In this document: positions 44,986 through 56,561 of the stretch, one piece after another
Layout of the letters: each line of letters starts with the position of its first letter
Numbering within the stretch: the first letter of the stretch is position 1
From: Metamycoplasma salivarium
Lineage (GTDB): Bacteria > Bacillota_I > Bacilli_A > Mycoplasmatales > Metamycoplasmataceae
DNA length: 64,000 nucleotides
Direction of reading: 5' to 3'
Assembly (NCBI RefSeq): GCF_900660445.2
Contig: NZ_LR214938.2
Span: 620,001 to 684,000, forward strand
Made by a program: the position numbers and the translations under genes
The notes under the pieces: model-generated
What the model was told of the DNA's origin: nothing
Databases searched by the model: none
What the model saw: the letters and a program-made list of their open reading frames with translations, nothing else

Positions 44986-45585
44986 ATGAACAAGATTATT
45001 GTCTTATATGCATCCCCAATTCCCCAAGAAAAATCAATTTCAACATATCTAGCTAAGAAATTTATTGATGAATATAAACAACATAATAAAGATGATAAAT
45101 TTATAGAAATCAATTTAAATACTTTGGATATCGCAAAGGAAACTTTGACATCATTGAATTTTGATGCATTTTTCGCAAATCCTAAAAATGATGAATATAT
45201 TGAAATATTAAAGCAAGCGAATAAGTTAGTTATTGCAGCTCCAATGATTAATTTTAATATTCCTGCAACTTTGAAAAATTTCATTGATCATATTGCAATT
45301 GCTAACAAAACCTTTTCTTACAAATATTCTAAAAAAGGTGATGCAAAAGGTTTATTAGATAATTTGAAAGTTCAAATAATTACTACACAAGGTGCACCAG
45401 AAGATTGATATTTATTTTCAAGTCATGCTACATATTTAAACGGACTTTGAAAATTTTTAGGTGCTAATGTTATGAAAACTATCAAAATTTGTGGTTTAAA
45501 AACTCAAGAGTTTAGTTCAAAAACACATGAAGAAATTTTTGAACTAAATAAAGACAAAATTTTAGAAGCCGCTAAAAATTTTTAA
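44986..45585 (+). CDS. azoR: FMN-dependent NADH-azoreductase (AcpD/AzoR)
   Basis: 199 residues, flavodoxin-like fold. ASPIPQEKSISTYLAKKFIDEY (FMN phosphate loop), VIAAPMINFNIPATLKNFIDHI and ITTQGAPEDWY are family landmarks. Reduces quinones and azo compounds with NADH, probably for detoxification. Followed 18 nt later by an amino-acid permease gene, so probably one transcript. Confidence 0.93.
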
Positions 45586-45603
45586 TAGCAATGGTTTGAG
45601 AAA

Positions 45604-47355
45604 ATGAATAATTTAATTGATGAAAAACCACCAGAAAACATAACTAAACCTAATAAAACCAAGAAAATCGGATTTTTTTCTGCAATCTTTCTTGTTTTTG
45701 GTGTGACAACTGGAACTGGAATTTTTTTAAGATCAAAAGCAGTTTTAGAAAAATCGGTATTTAATATTGTTTGAGCAATTATTGTGTGACTAATTGCAGG
45801 ATTTGCAGTAATTGTTATGGCTTTAAGCTTGGTTGAAGTCGCTTCGGGATGTGACGACAATTTAAGCATCATTGGTTGAACAAAAAAATTTAGTACACTT
45901 CATATTTATAAAGCAACTAAATTTTTGATGACATATTTATACTTGCCATTTACATATATGGTGATGCCTGCATATGTTATTTTACAATTCCAAAATGGAC
46001 TTAGTGCATTTACAAATAACGCTAATGTCATTAATTTCAATAATTCTAAAGGCGCACCTTGATTTTATTTTTTAATTGCTCTAGCAATTAGTGTATGAGC
46101 ACTTTTTACTGGTGGCCTTAGTTCAAAAATTGGTAATATTCAAAATTGGATTTTAACAATAATCAAATTTATTCCAATGATAGCAGTAACAATTATTGGA
46201 TTTGTTTTTATTGGAAAATATGGAATTAATTATCAACCACTAACAAAACAAAATTTATTTAATAAAGAGAGTTTATCAATGTTTGGTGTTTCACCATTTT
46301 TTGGTGTGTTTGGTGCAATTGGTGGTATTTTCTTTGCTTTTGATGGATTTTATACAACAGCAGGATTGCAAACTGAAATGAAAGAACCTAAAAAAACACC
46401 CTTAGTTTTAGCGTTAGGTCTTTTATTTATCACTATAGTTTATATTGTAATTGCAACTTCTATGACTTTAGGAGCTAGTGCTTTACCATTAGGCAATAAA
46501 AAAGAAATTGGCGGATTTTATGAGTTTGGTGCACAGTTAAAAGCGAATGGATTTGGTTGAATTTTTGGTATTGTTAACATTTGCATTTCGTTAGGTATTT
46601 TAGGAATTATTAGTGGTTTTAGTATTTGAACAGCAAGATGAATTGAAAATTTAATTGAAGAAGGAGAAATTTTAATTCCTGCTAGAGCATATAAATATAT
46701 GAAGAATGCTAAAAGACCATTAGTTGGCTGCTGATATGTTTTGCTTTTGTCACTACCTTATATGTTATTTGCAACAATTATCGGTGCATATGTTTATAAA
46801 AATGAATCATTACCTAACATTTATGGATATGGAATAAACAATTTAATTGGATTTTGTGACTTAATGGGAAATTGAATGGCTGTTTTTTCATTTAGTTTTA
46901 TTGCTTTTTCAATTATTGGTGTAATTAAAAATCGTAAAACTAATAAAGTTGCAACAATTAAATATAAACACACGATTTGGTCTGGATATACTGCAATTAT
47001 TATGATTTTTATAGTCTTGATTTTAACAATCATTGAACCTTTTACTTCAACAGGAATTGCAACAAATAGATACTATCAAACATTAAATAATAGTGCTTTG
47101 ACAATATTAGAAAAACAAACACAGCTTCAAAATATTAAATCAACTTTGATATCACATATTTTAACGTCAATTTTATTTATTTTATATACAACAATTTCAT
47201 TTACAAGTATGTATATTGAAAAATTAGTTGCTTTAAAAAGACATAAAAAACTTACAAAATTAATTAATAGTGAAACTGATAAAAATAAAAAAGAATTATT
47301 ATTAATTTCTAATGAATTAAATAATAAATTGCTTATGACTTATAATGTTTTCTAA
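45604..47355 (+). CDS. APC-family amino acid permease
   Basis: 583 residues, about twelve helices, many TGA Trp codons. First helix GFFSAIFLVFGVTTGTGIFLRSKAVL has the unwound 'GxGIF' substrate motif of the APC superfamily; FFAFDGFYTTAGLQTEMKEPKKTPLVLALGL matches the helix 6 to 7 region. Longer than usual by a C-terminal helix and a charged cytoplasmic tail. Weak ribosome-binding site (TTGAG). Substrate cannot be inferred. Confidence 0.88.
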
Positions 47356-47381
47356 AAATGTGTTAATTTTAAGAAAACACT

Positions 47382-47387
47382 TATAAT
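47382..47387 (+). promoter_or_regulatory. -10 box of 47.4-kb gene
   Basis: TATAAT 31 nt before the ATG at 47418; AAAGGA serves as ribosome-binding site. Confidence 0.5.
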
Positions 47388-47417
47388 TAAGTAATATTTT
47401 ATTCAAAAAGGAATATT

Positions 47418-47867
47418 ATGCAAATTGAAAATCAAACAAACGAAGTTCGAATTGATACTTCTAAAATTTTAAGAAGATCGCAAACTTTTATGGGACTAGC
47501 AATTTTAAAATTTACCACAATTATCATTTTAATTGTTGTAGGTATTTTTATACTTGTTGATCAAAATAAAAGTGACAATTCTGGATCAAAAATTTTAATA
47601 GCTATGATGGCTGGAGCTTGAGGATTTATTACACTTATTTTAGTAATTTCTTATGTTGTAAATCTTAAATTAATCAAAGCAACAAACAGTAATTCAAATC
47701 GTATATTGATGTTAGTTGGAATTATAATTTCAGGAATTATTGCTTGAATTGCTTTTTATAAATGATATAGAGCAGCTAAAAATAATAAATTTTCAAATTT
47801 AAATAATGGCAATGTAAACCAAACATTAACAAATTCATTTGATTCTAATAACATGCCAAAATACTAA
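47418..47867 (+). CDS. Small three-helix membrane protein
   Basis: 149 residues with TGA Trp codons. Hydrophilic N-terminus, helices near residues 27-48, 62-83 and 95-115, and an Asn-rich tail (NLNNGNVNQTLTNSFDSNN). Own TATAAT. Function unknown; converges on clpB. Confidence 0.65.
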
Positions 47868-47890
47868 TTTCATTTGTCAAAATAAAGTTA

Positions 47891-47916
47891 AAAAAAGCTT
47901 GCAAAAAAGCAAGCAA
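47891..47916 (-). terminator. Terminator of clpB
   Basis: Minus-strand stem GCTTGC/GCAAGC with a 6-T loop and seven T after it, 4 nt past the clpB stop. May also stop the convergent gene. Confidence 0.75.
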
Positions 47917-47919
47917 ATT

Positions 47920-50067
47920 TTAATTTAATTCATCTTTTTTAGAAGTCACAACAACAATTTTGTCTTTGTCGATTACAATAGGAACGTTGTCTCCTTCCTT
48001 AATTTTTCCATCAATTAAATTTAATGCCAAAGTTCCTTCTAAATTCTTTTGAATATATCTTCTAATTGGACGAGCTCCGAAAGCAGGATCATATGAATTT
48101 TTAGCAATATATTCAACAACTTCTTTGTCATAAGTCATTTTGACATTACTATTTTTTATAAGTCTATTTTTAAGTTTGTTAAGTTCAAGTTCAACAATAT
48201 CTTTAATAGTTTTTTCATCAAGTGAGTTAAATTTAACAACTTCATCAATTCTGTTAATGAATTCAGGACGTAAGTGTTTTAATAACATATTTTTAAGTTC
48301 ATTATAATCTTTTGAACCCGAAGACATATCACTGCCTAAATTAGAAGTCATAATAATAATTGTGTTTCTAAAATTAATTTGACGTCCTCTAGCATCAGTT
48401 AATGTACCATTATCCATAATTTGTAATAATAAATTTAAAATATCGACATTTGCTTTATCAATTTCATCAAATAAAACAATTGAATAAGGATTTTGTCTAA
48501 CTTTTTCAGTTAGTTGTCCACCTTTTTCATAACCAATATAACCAGGTGCAGAACCTATTAAACGACTGACTGAATATTTTTCCATATATTCAGACATATC
48601 AAGTCTAATAATTCTGTTTTCATCATCAAATAAATTTTCTGCTAATGCTCTAGCAAGTTCGGTTTTACCAACACCAGTAGGCCCTAAGAATAAGAAACTT
48701 CCAATTGGACGGTTTGGGTCATTAATATTAGCTTTTGCACGTCTTATAGCTTCTGCAACTAATTTAATAGCTTCAGGTTGTCCCTTAACTCTTTTATTTA
48801 ATGATTGTTCTAAGTTAATTAGTTTATTTTTTTGTGCTTCTAATAATTTAGCTACAGGAATCTTAGTTCATTTGCTTACAACTGAAGCTACTTCTTCAGC
48901 ATCAACTAATTCTTTAACTAACCTATCTTTTTGAGAAGCTATTTTAGTTTCAGCTTCTTTTAATTGTTTTTGCAAATTAGGCAATAATACATACATAATT
49001 TTTGAAGCTTCAACATAATTACCTTCACCTTGATAAATAGTTAATTTATTTTTCAATGTTTCAATGTCTTCTTTAATTCCAGAGATTTTTTGAATTAATC
49101 TCTTTTCTGCTTCTCATGATGATTTTAAAGTTTGTTCTTCAACACGAGCTTTCTTTAATTCTTCATCAATTTCTTTAATTCTATCAGTAACTTTTTTTGA
49201 ATTAGTTTCATTTTTTAATGCAACTTTTTCAATTTCAAGTTTTGCTATTTGTTGTTGAATTTTTTCAAGCGGTTCTGGAATGTAATTCATTTCAGTTTTA
49301 ATATTTGAAGCAGCTTCATCAATTAAATCAATTGCTTTATCTGGCAAGAAACGATCTGAAATATATCTTGCTGATAAATTAGCAGCTGCTACTAAAGCAT
49401 CATCTTCTATTTTTACATCATGATATGTTTCATATCTTTCTTTAATACCTCTTAAAATTGTAATAGTATCATCAATTGAAGGTTCTTCAATAAATACTTT
49501 TTGCATTCTTCTCTCTAATGCAGGATCTTTTTCAATCTTTTCACGATATTCATCTAATGTAGTAGCACCAATTAAATGTAATTGACCCCTTGCCATCATA
49601 GGTTTAATAATATTAGCAGCGTCCATTGAACCATCACTAGTGCTACCTGCTCCTACTAACATATGAATTTCATCAATAAATAAGATAATATTACCATTAG
49701 ATTCTTCAACTTTTTTTAGGACATTTTTAATTCTCTCTTCAAATTGTCCTCTAAATTGAGTACCTGCAACTAAACTTGCCATATCAAGTTCAACAACAGT
49801 TTTATTTTTTAAATTTTCAGGTACTTGATTTTCAACAATTTTTCTAGCAAGACCTTCAACAATTGCAGTTTTACCAACTCCTGGTTCTCCAACAAGAACT
49901 GGATTATTTTTAGTCTTACGACTTAAAATCCTAATAATCGATCTAATTTCATCATCACGATTAATAACTGGTTCTAACTTATTTGATGAAGCTAGTTCAG
50001 TTAAGTTCCTTCCATATTCTTTTAATGGATCTTTAGTATTTTCGTTTGGTGTATAAGAAAAGTCCAT
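47920..50067 (-). CDS. clpB: ClpB disaggregase lacking the N-terminal domain
   Basis: 715 residues versus about 860 in most bacteria: the mobile N domain is absent and the protein begins with the linker into NBD1 ([16 protein letters not shown]), as in other mycoplasmas. NBD1 Walker [15 protein letters not shown], middle coiled-coil domain (about residues 270-400, two TGA Trp), NBD2 Walker [37 protein letters not shown]-driven rescue of aggregated protein with DnaK. Ribosome-binding site GAGGGGG. Controlled by a perfect CIRCE at 50104, so co-regulated with dnaK. Confidence 0.97.
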
Positions 50068-50103
50068 ACTTTTACCCCCTCTAAAACTCTATATAAATAA
50101 AAT

Positions 50104-50130
50104 TTTAGCACTCTTTGCTGTCGAGTGCTA
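50104..50130 (-). promoter_or_regulatory. CIRCE operator (HrcA site) of clpB
   Basis: Perfect TTAGCACTC - N9 - GAGTGCTAA. On the coding strand its last arm overlaps TAAAAT (50106-50101), a -10 box, exactly as at dnaK. Lies 37 bp upstream of the clpB ATG. Confidence 0.96.
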
Positions 50131-50164
50131 AAAATTGTTATTTTTTTGTTTTAGAAGTTTATAA

Positions 50165-51496
50165 TTAATTTCTTGGTTTTCTTAATAATAGATATGATTC
50201 CATTTTTTTATTAAAAACTAATCGATTGATTTTTATTTCATGTGAATTATTGACATAGCCCAAAGTTATTTGTTTTAGTCTAGAAAGAACATTTTTATCA
50301 ATTGCATAATTTATAATTAATTTTCCATTTATATCAAAATTGAAAAAATTTCTATCGAAATAATAATGTCAAGAATTATGCATCATTATTCCATTATTAG
50401 GATCACTTAACATTTGCATTAGTTCATTAATGGCCTTATCCATCTTAATTTCGGCTATTGTTTGATATTTTTTATCGCTAATTATTGCATATATGTTTTC
50501 TTTAATTGATCAAACATCATAAAGATGACACGCCTCGCAATCTCTCAAATCAAAAGATGGAGGTTCGGTATTTAATAACTCATTGCATTTGTTCGTTACT
50601 ATGTCTAGTTTTCTACTCTCGATAATTTGATCTCTAATTTTTGACCTTTCAATATTAATTAATCCATCTAATTCATCTTTGTATAAATCAATAACTCTTG
50701 CTTCTTCTATATTCTCTATATACATTTCATTTCTATCTACGCTATTTGTTAATGAATTGTACAAGTCATTTATAAGAAATTCAAAGTTATAGTTAATATT
50801 TAATAGTTCAATAATTTTTTTATATGTCTCTTTATTGCACTTACTAATATATTCTAAGTAGACACTTGAATTAAAAGTTATCGAGTTAAAGACTTCATCA
50901 CTAGAAAAAACTTCATTACTTTTTTTCATAATTCGTTTAAGTTCTATGTTTGATTCATAATTGTTATATATATTTTGAGAAAAAATTAAACAAAGAAAAA
51001 TTGAAAAACCAAAATTATTTACAAAGCTAATAGGTGAGTCTCCTAAATATTGGATAGTATAAACAATATCTTTTACGAATAGTTTTTTCATATAGTCTTC
51101 TTGAGAAATAAATTTTAATATTTTTCTCGCACACACTATATTACTAACGCCATATGTACTTAATTGTTTAAAAATTTTTACGACATCAATATTGAAAAAC
51201 CCTAATGCAATCCCTTCTTGCAAAAATTGTCTTGTTCCAGATTTAGACCAATCATTTCCTCTTGAGATAGGTGTGATGATAATATTATTATGTTTAATAA
51301 TATAACGATCTTGTAATGTTTTTTGAATAGTAAAGTTAGGTATTTCTATAACATTTTTAAGCTCTTTAATGTTATTGTGAAATCTTTCCCATGTAGTATA
51401 GATTGATGTATCAATATTTCAAATTTCTGCACTTGATTCAACAAAACTTCTTATTAAAAATTCTATTTTTTTAAAAATTTCCAAATGATTATTCAT
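50165..51496 (-). CDS. Probable restriction endonuclease, HNH type
   Basis: 443 residues, intact frame with TGA and TGG Trp codons. The C-terminal part has an HNH_2-like pattern: CEACHLYDVW (Cys320, Cys323, His324), then NNGIMMHNSWHYYFDRNFFNFD (Asn about 368, His377, FD), as in HNH enzymes of restriction systems. The rest is helical and unrecognised, likely the DNA-recognition part. Start ATG at 51496 with AGGAG upstream; it overlaps the end of the methyltransferase by 8 nt, so translation is probably coupled. Recognition site unknown. Alternative: an HNH homing-type or modification-dependent nuclease. Confidence 0.7.
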
Positions 51497-52293
51497 TTTT
51501 TTCTCCTAAATAAACAATACATTGTGAAATCATTTCTTTAATTAAAAGTAAAGGAATTGCACTTCTTTTTGAATATGAACCATAAGCCATATGTGAATTA
51601 TTGCCTTCAACTCTAGTTTTTTCAAATTTGAATTTGATATTTGATTTAAAAATAGTTGGTTTCAAACTAAATTTATTGTCATATGTGGAATAATATACAT
51701 CATTCATGTATCCATTAAAGGCTCAATGATTTTTTTGAAATTCCCAAGTTTTAGAAGTTTTTGGGTTTTCTATTACTCATATTTTGGGATTAAAATGTCT
51801 AATAATTTCGATTGTTCCCCCAACTGTGGATTCTCCTATAATCCTCCCTCGTTCTTTTTGAACAAAATATCTTCTTTTAACAGGGTGACATACTTTGTTA
51901 TATTCATCATAATATTTAGAGTTCATTACAATTCAGTGATTATTTTCATCAATTTTGCGAAACATTTTTCCACCACAATCTGCTCCTGACCAAGACTCAC
52001 ATGGAGGTGATGCTAAAATAATGTCTGGCTTAGGAAAATTAGATATTTGCTTAATTAAATTAAAATTGCTTAATGATAAATCAACTAAATGATAAAAATA
52101 TCCCTCATTTTCAGGGAAAGTTATATTGTTGATGCCAAAACAATGTACTTCAAAGTGACCATCAAAATATTTTTGAATTGCTTTTTTATATGAAGATTCT
52201 GCATCATCATATAAAGCTCAAATTACAAGTTTCTGCTTGTTACTCTCTCTCTCTCTCTCTCGAGCCGACAATATTAGTTAATTTTGAAGACAT
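51489..52293 (-). pseudogene. Phase-variable DNA cytosine methyltransferase, currently out of frame (OFF) at an (AG)9 repeat
   Basis: ATG at 52293 (AAGGA 9 nt upstream) is followed by 11 codons, then an (AG)9 tract, then TAA: product of 17 residues. The body of the enzyme is open one frame over, from the repeat to 51489. Its motifs are ILASPPCESWSGAD (PPC catalytic motif of C5-cytosine methylases) and IWVIENPKTS (ENP, equivalent of the ENV motif). With 10 (or 7) AG units, 268 (or 266) residues would be made. In the OFF state only a TTG at 52271, without a ribosome-binding site, could start the long frame. Marked pseudogene for lack of a better term: it is a switchable gene, not a dead one. 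The exact methyltransferase subfamily is uncertain because motif I is weak. Confidence 0.8.
52243..52261 (-). repeat. Dinucleotide microsatellite, (CT)9C on plus strand
   Basis: Nine CT units (AG on the coding strand) within codons 12-17 of the methyltransferase gene; the unit encodes alternating Arg-Glu when in frame. The only SSR of this length noticed in the window. Typical substrate for slipped-strand phase switching. Confidence 0.95.
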
Positions 52294-52371
52294 AATAAAT
52301 TCCTTATTTAATATTTAAATAAAACACTATTTATTGTTTTAGACTGTTTGTGCGCTTTTGTTAGAATTTTG

Positions 52372-53523
52372 TTAATCTAATTTATCAAGCATATCTCTCA
52401 AAATTTTTAAATTAATTAGAATTTCTATTAATGCATCACTATTAAAGTTTTTTATATATCTTTCAAAATAATATTTCATTGCATTAGTTACATTTGCAAA
52501 TGAATAATATAATAAATTTAAAACAAATTTTGTAGATTCTTTATAGGATAAAGATCTAGCAAAATATGCAGAATGAGATACTTTGCTAGCTGATTCATAT
52601 TGCTCATATTTAATGTAACTTTCTGCAATTGGTAGCAAGCCATCTTTTAAATTTAGCTTGCAATTTTTTTCTTCAAAGTCGCTTAAAAACATAAGTCAAC
52701 CATAATGAATAAAATCCTTTTTGCGATTTGTAATCTTATAATGTTTCATTATATTTTCCAAATCTTCTTCTACTTCTTTTCTTTCTTCATCATCAAAAAT
52801 GTAAGGATTATCTAAATTTTGAAAAGCTATAAATCTAAGATATGCTTCACTAATTTTTAAAGGTTGATAAATTAATACTGTTAGTGTAAGTTCTGATTCA
52901 AATAAGCTTCTTCAAATTGTAATTGCATCGTTTAATAAGGCATTATCTACAAGTAAACAACACGATTTCATTTGTTCGGTAATTCTTAAAAATACATTAC
53001 CGACTGCATTTAATTTGTCATCATCCTTAATTTGTTTATATTGATCTTTATATAATTTATGCAAAAGGTTAACTACCATTATAATTTTTGAAACAAATGG
53101 ATTAAAGAAACTTATATTTTTTGAAATTTGACCAATATGTTTATTAACAATTAATTCCCTTACAATATTTTCGCAAAGTTCTTGTTTATATCTATTACTA
53201 TCTTGCAATTGAATGCGATCATAATCATTTAGACCTTTTATTCTAGATGCATGTTTTTCGGTAACTTGTATAATCATTTCTTTCAATAGATTTTTATCAT
53301 CTATTGGATAAGAAACTAATTTTTTATCATTTTTGTTAAGAAAGTCATAATATGCTTTTTCAACACATTTAACATAATTAAAGATTACATTTTCCTTCAA
53401 TATTACATTAGGGTCATCTTTTCTTTTTGGCTCTAAGTAGTATTTGACTTCATTTCTTAAAAAATTATCCGAAAATTTTTCTAAGAAAGCCAAATCTTTT
53501 CATAGTTCGAAATTATCAAACAC
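52372..53523 (-). CDS. DUF5677-like protein upstream of the restriction-modification genes
   Basis: 383 residues, helical, soluble. Start GTG at 53523 with AGAGG upstream extends the frame through a TGA Trp (FELWKDLAFLEKF). The central part CCLLVDNALLNDAITIWRSLFESELTLTVLIY resembles the 'A..I.RSL.E' core of DUF5677-type proteins, which often sit near defence genes. Three TGA Trp. It lies 78 nt upstream of the methyltransferase in the same direction, so it may be part of the same operon. Assignment is by eye; activity unknown. Confidence 0.5.
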
Positions 53524-53689
53524 TTTTAACCTCTTTATTTTTATACTAACTTGTATATATCTCTATAATTCATTTTATAAAATGTAAAAAATATTTTGTT
53601 GAATTTTTATTAAAAATAATGCTTATATTAAAAATTAAGATATTTCTAAAAAACTACTGTATTTTAAGTATTTTATTATCGAATTAAAG

Positions 53690-53695
53690 TATAAT
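53690..53695 (+). promoter_or_regulatory. -10 box of the iron-type ABC operon
   Basis: TATAAT about 24 nt before the ATG at 53719; GAGGA ribosome-binding site. The 195-bp divergent region (53524-53718) is AT-rich with no other feature seen. Confidence 0.5.
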
Positions 53696-53718
53696 CTTTC
53701 AAGCAAAAGCGAGGAAAA

Positions 53719-54765
53719 ATGAAGAAAAATTTATTTTTAATTTCTAGTTTAGTTTTAACTACATTTCCAATAGTTGGTTTGGTTAGTTGTAAACCACTTA
53801 AACAACAAAAATTTACTTTTACAGATATGACTAATTCAATAGTATCTATTAAGAAACCAAGCAAGATAGCAATTCCTTCAAGAGCGGCATTTGATATGAT
53901 GGTTGCTTTTGAACTTAGTGATTATATTGACGGTGTGTACAAAAATAGTTTAACAAACCCATGAGTTAGCAAAATATTTCCAAAAGCAAAAGATTTTTAT
54001 TCATATAGTTACAATCCAACTATTGAAACATTTTTAAAGAGAAATGTTGATTTAGTAATTACACCCGAAAATTCGATGCGTCAAAATCTAAATTCTAAAG
54101 GTTTGGATGCTTTTACAATTAGTCAATATCATCATCCTGAATATACGAAAAAAGACATTTTTACTTTTCCTAATATTTTAAAAAAAGTGTTTAGTGATAA
54201 CAAAAGTGTTATTACAAAAATTGATAATTTCATTGAGCAAACTAATGTAATTATTAATGAAATAACTTCGAAATTAGCAAATGTAAATGCTAATGGTAAG
54301 TTGTTTTATTGAAGAAGCGATAAAAAAAGCAATCAAGCAGTCACGGAAAATGATTTTTCATTTGTTAGTTATTCTGCCAAACTTTTAAAAACAAAATTTG
54401 TTGGATTAGATTATAAAAATGAAAAAATATCTGATGAAGAACTAATTAAACAAAATCCTGACACTTTTATTTTTGGTGGTCAATATCAAAATGAAAATAT
54501 TGAAAAATTTAAGACTAATGCAAAATTTGCTGGGTTAAAAGCAATAAAAGAAAATAGATTATTTAATTTACCATTAGGATTTGTTATGTTTGAACAATTA
54601 GGAGTTGAAATTCCTATTTATTTAGCACATTTGGCAAACATTTTATATCCAAAAGTTTTTAACTTTGATATTAGAAAAATGATTAAAGATTGTTATAAAT
54701 ATTATTTTAATTATTCATTAACTTCAAACGAAATTGAACTAATGTTGTTAGGAAAAACTAATTAA
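53719..54765 (+). CDS. Iron/siderophore-type substrate-binding lipoprotein
   Basis: 348 residues. Lipobox VGLVSC (Cys about 24). SIVSIKKPSKIAIPSRAAFDMMVAFELSDYIDGVY is the family start (IKKPxRIV...), and NVDLVITPENSMR plus NPDTFIFGGQY follow the periplasmic-binding-protein type III pattern. First gene of a three-gene importer with FecCD-like permease and ATPase; the stop overlaps the permease start by one base. Ligand could be iron chelate, haem or cobalamin. Confidence 0.85.
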
Positions 54766-55796
54766 TGAAAAAATCTCGGAAGTTATATGCCTTTATTTTT
54801 GCTATCTCAATTGTTGTAACAATCTTAATTTTCTTTTTGTCGTTAATTATAGGTAGATATGTTATTTCGCTTAAAACATTTTTTGCAATTTTAAGTGGTA
54901 ATAATACATCATTAGATTATCAAAATGCATATAGCGTTATTGTATATATCAGACTACCAAGATCGTTAATTGCAATGTTAGTTGGAGTTTCGCTGTCACT
55001 TGCAGGATTAATTTATCAACAATTATTTAAAAACAAATTAGCATCACCTAATGTTTTAGGAATTTCTAGTGGAGCAAGTGTTGGTGCTGCAATTTGTATT
55101 TATTTAGGTATGTCTGGCATTTTTGGTGGAATTGTAATTACATTAGTGTCATTTGCTTTTGGAATGGCAACAGTTTTACTTGTTGTGGCTATGTCAAAAG
55201 TCTTTAGAACTAAATCTTCTGTATCACTAATCTTAGCTGGAATTATTGTTTCAGGATTAATGTCTTCAATTTTAAGTATTATTAAAACAATTTCAAATCC
55301 AGATAGTACTTTGCCACAAATAGTTTATTGACTTATGGGTTCATTTAGTAAAGCTAATATGAATCAATTTTGAATTTTATTACCAATTGTTGTAATATGT
55401 ACAATAATCTTGATTATCATAAGATGAAGAATTAATTTGGTTGCATTAGGAAGAATTGTTTCAATGTCTAAAGGCCTTAATTATACTTTTTATAAATGAC
55501 TATTAATTTTCATAGGTGCTATGCTAATATCAGCATCGGTTGCAGTTTCAGGGAATGTTTCATGAGTTGGTTTAATTATTCCTAATATTTTAACTATGAT
55601 TTTTAAAAATGATAATCGTAAAACAATTATATTTTCAATTCCAATTGGTGCATCATTTATGATTTTAGTTGATATTTTATCTAGATCAATTACGCCAGAT
55701 GAAATTCCATTAAGTGGTATTACTGGAGTTATTGGACTTATTACAATTATTATTTTCTTTATTTTGAAATTTAGAAAAGGACATAAAAATGCTTAA
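54765..55796 (+). CDS. FecCD-family ABC permease
   Basis: 343 residues, about nine or ten helices. RLPRSLIAMLVGVSLSLAGLIYQQLFKNKLASPNVLGISSGAS is a hallmark of FecCD/BtuC permeases (family 'RLPR...GA.LA.aG...Q...rNPLA.P..LG.s.GA'). WVGLIIPNILTMIF and a C-terminal helix follow. ATG shares a base with the previous stop; 8-nt overlap with the ATPase. Only one permease gene, so a homodimer is expected. Confidence 0.93.
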
Positions 55797-56550
55797 GGTT
55801 AATAATTTAAATTTTAGTTATTCAAAGAACAATGAAGATACATTGAAAGATATATCTTTTGAATTGGATAACAATAAGATATATGTTATTTTAGGATTGA
55901 ATGGATGCGGTAAAACAACATTATTAAGACTATTAAACGGATTTTATAAACCTAAATCTGGAGAGATTTTAATTAATGATGTAAATCTAAATAAATATTC
56001 AATTAAAGAAAGATCTAAATTATTTTCACTTGTAGCTCAAACATTATACATTGATTATTTTAATATGACAGTTGGCAATTACCTTGAGTTAAGTTTTATC
56101 AATAAAACCAAATTCTATGAAAATAATGCAAAAAAGTATCTCCAAAATATAAAAGATATGCTAATTAAATTTAATATTGAAAATTTGCTTAATAAACAAG
56201 TAAATGAACTTAGCGGCGGTCAAAAACAATTAATTGAAATTTGTGCTACATTATTACAAGATACACCAATTATTTATTTTGATGAACCAACATCAGCCTT
56301 AGACTTAAAAAATGCAGAAAATGTCTTGTCTTTAATTAAACAAACATCAAAAGATAAAACTATCATTTTAACTAGTCATAATCCAAATCATGCATTATAT
56401 TTAAATTGCGAAGTAATATTAATGGGCAAAGGTTCAATTATTGAAATAGGTCATGCAAAAGATATTATTACATTAGAAAAATTAAAACCAATTTATGGAG
56501 ATAAAATTAAATATAGCGATTTATTAGAATATAAAGAAATTAGTTTTTAA
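55789..56550 (+). CDS. Iron-type ABC transporter ATPase
   Basis: 253 residues. Walker A LGLNGCGKTTLLR, Q-loop SLVAQTLYIDYFNMTVGNYLEL, signature LSGGQKQLIEI, Walker B IIYFDEPTSALD, H-loop ILTSHNPNHAL. Family FepC/FecE by Q-loop sequence and by context. Last gene of the importer operon; a DUF4238-like gene follows 11 nt later with its own AAGGAG. Confidence 0.95.
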   Translation: MLKVNNLNFSYSKNNEDTLKDISFELDNNKIYVILGLNGCGKTTLLRLLNGFYKPKSGEILINDVNLNKYSIKERSKLFSLVAQTLYIDYFNMTVGNYLELSFINKTKFYENNAKKYLQNIKDMLIKFNIENLLNKQVNELSGGQKQLIEICATLLQDTPIIYFDEPTSALDLKNAENVLSLIKQTSKDKTIILTSHNPNHALYLNCEVILMGKGSIIEIGHAKDIITLEKLKPIYGDKIKYSDLLEYKEISF

Positions 56551-56561
56551 AAGGAGAAAAA

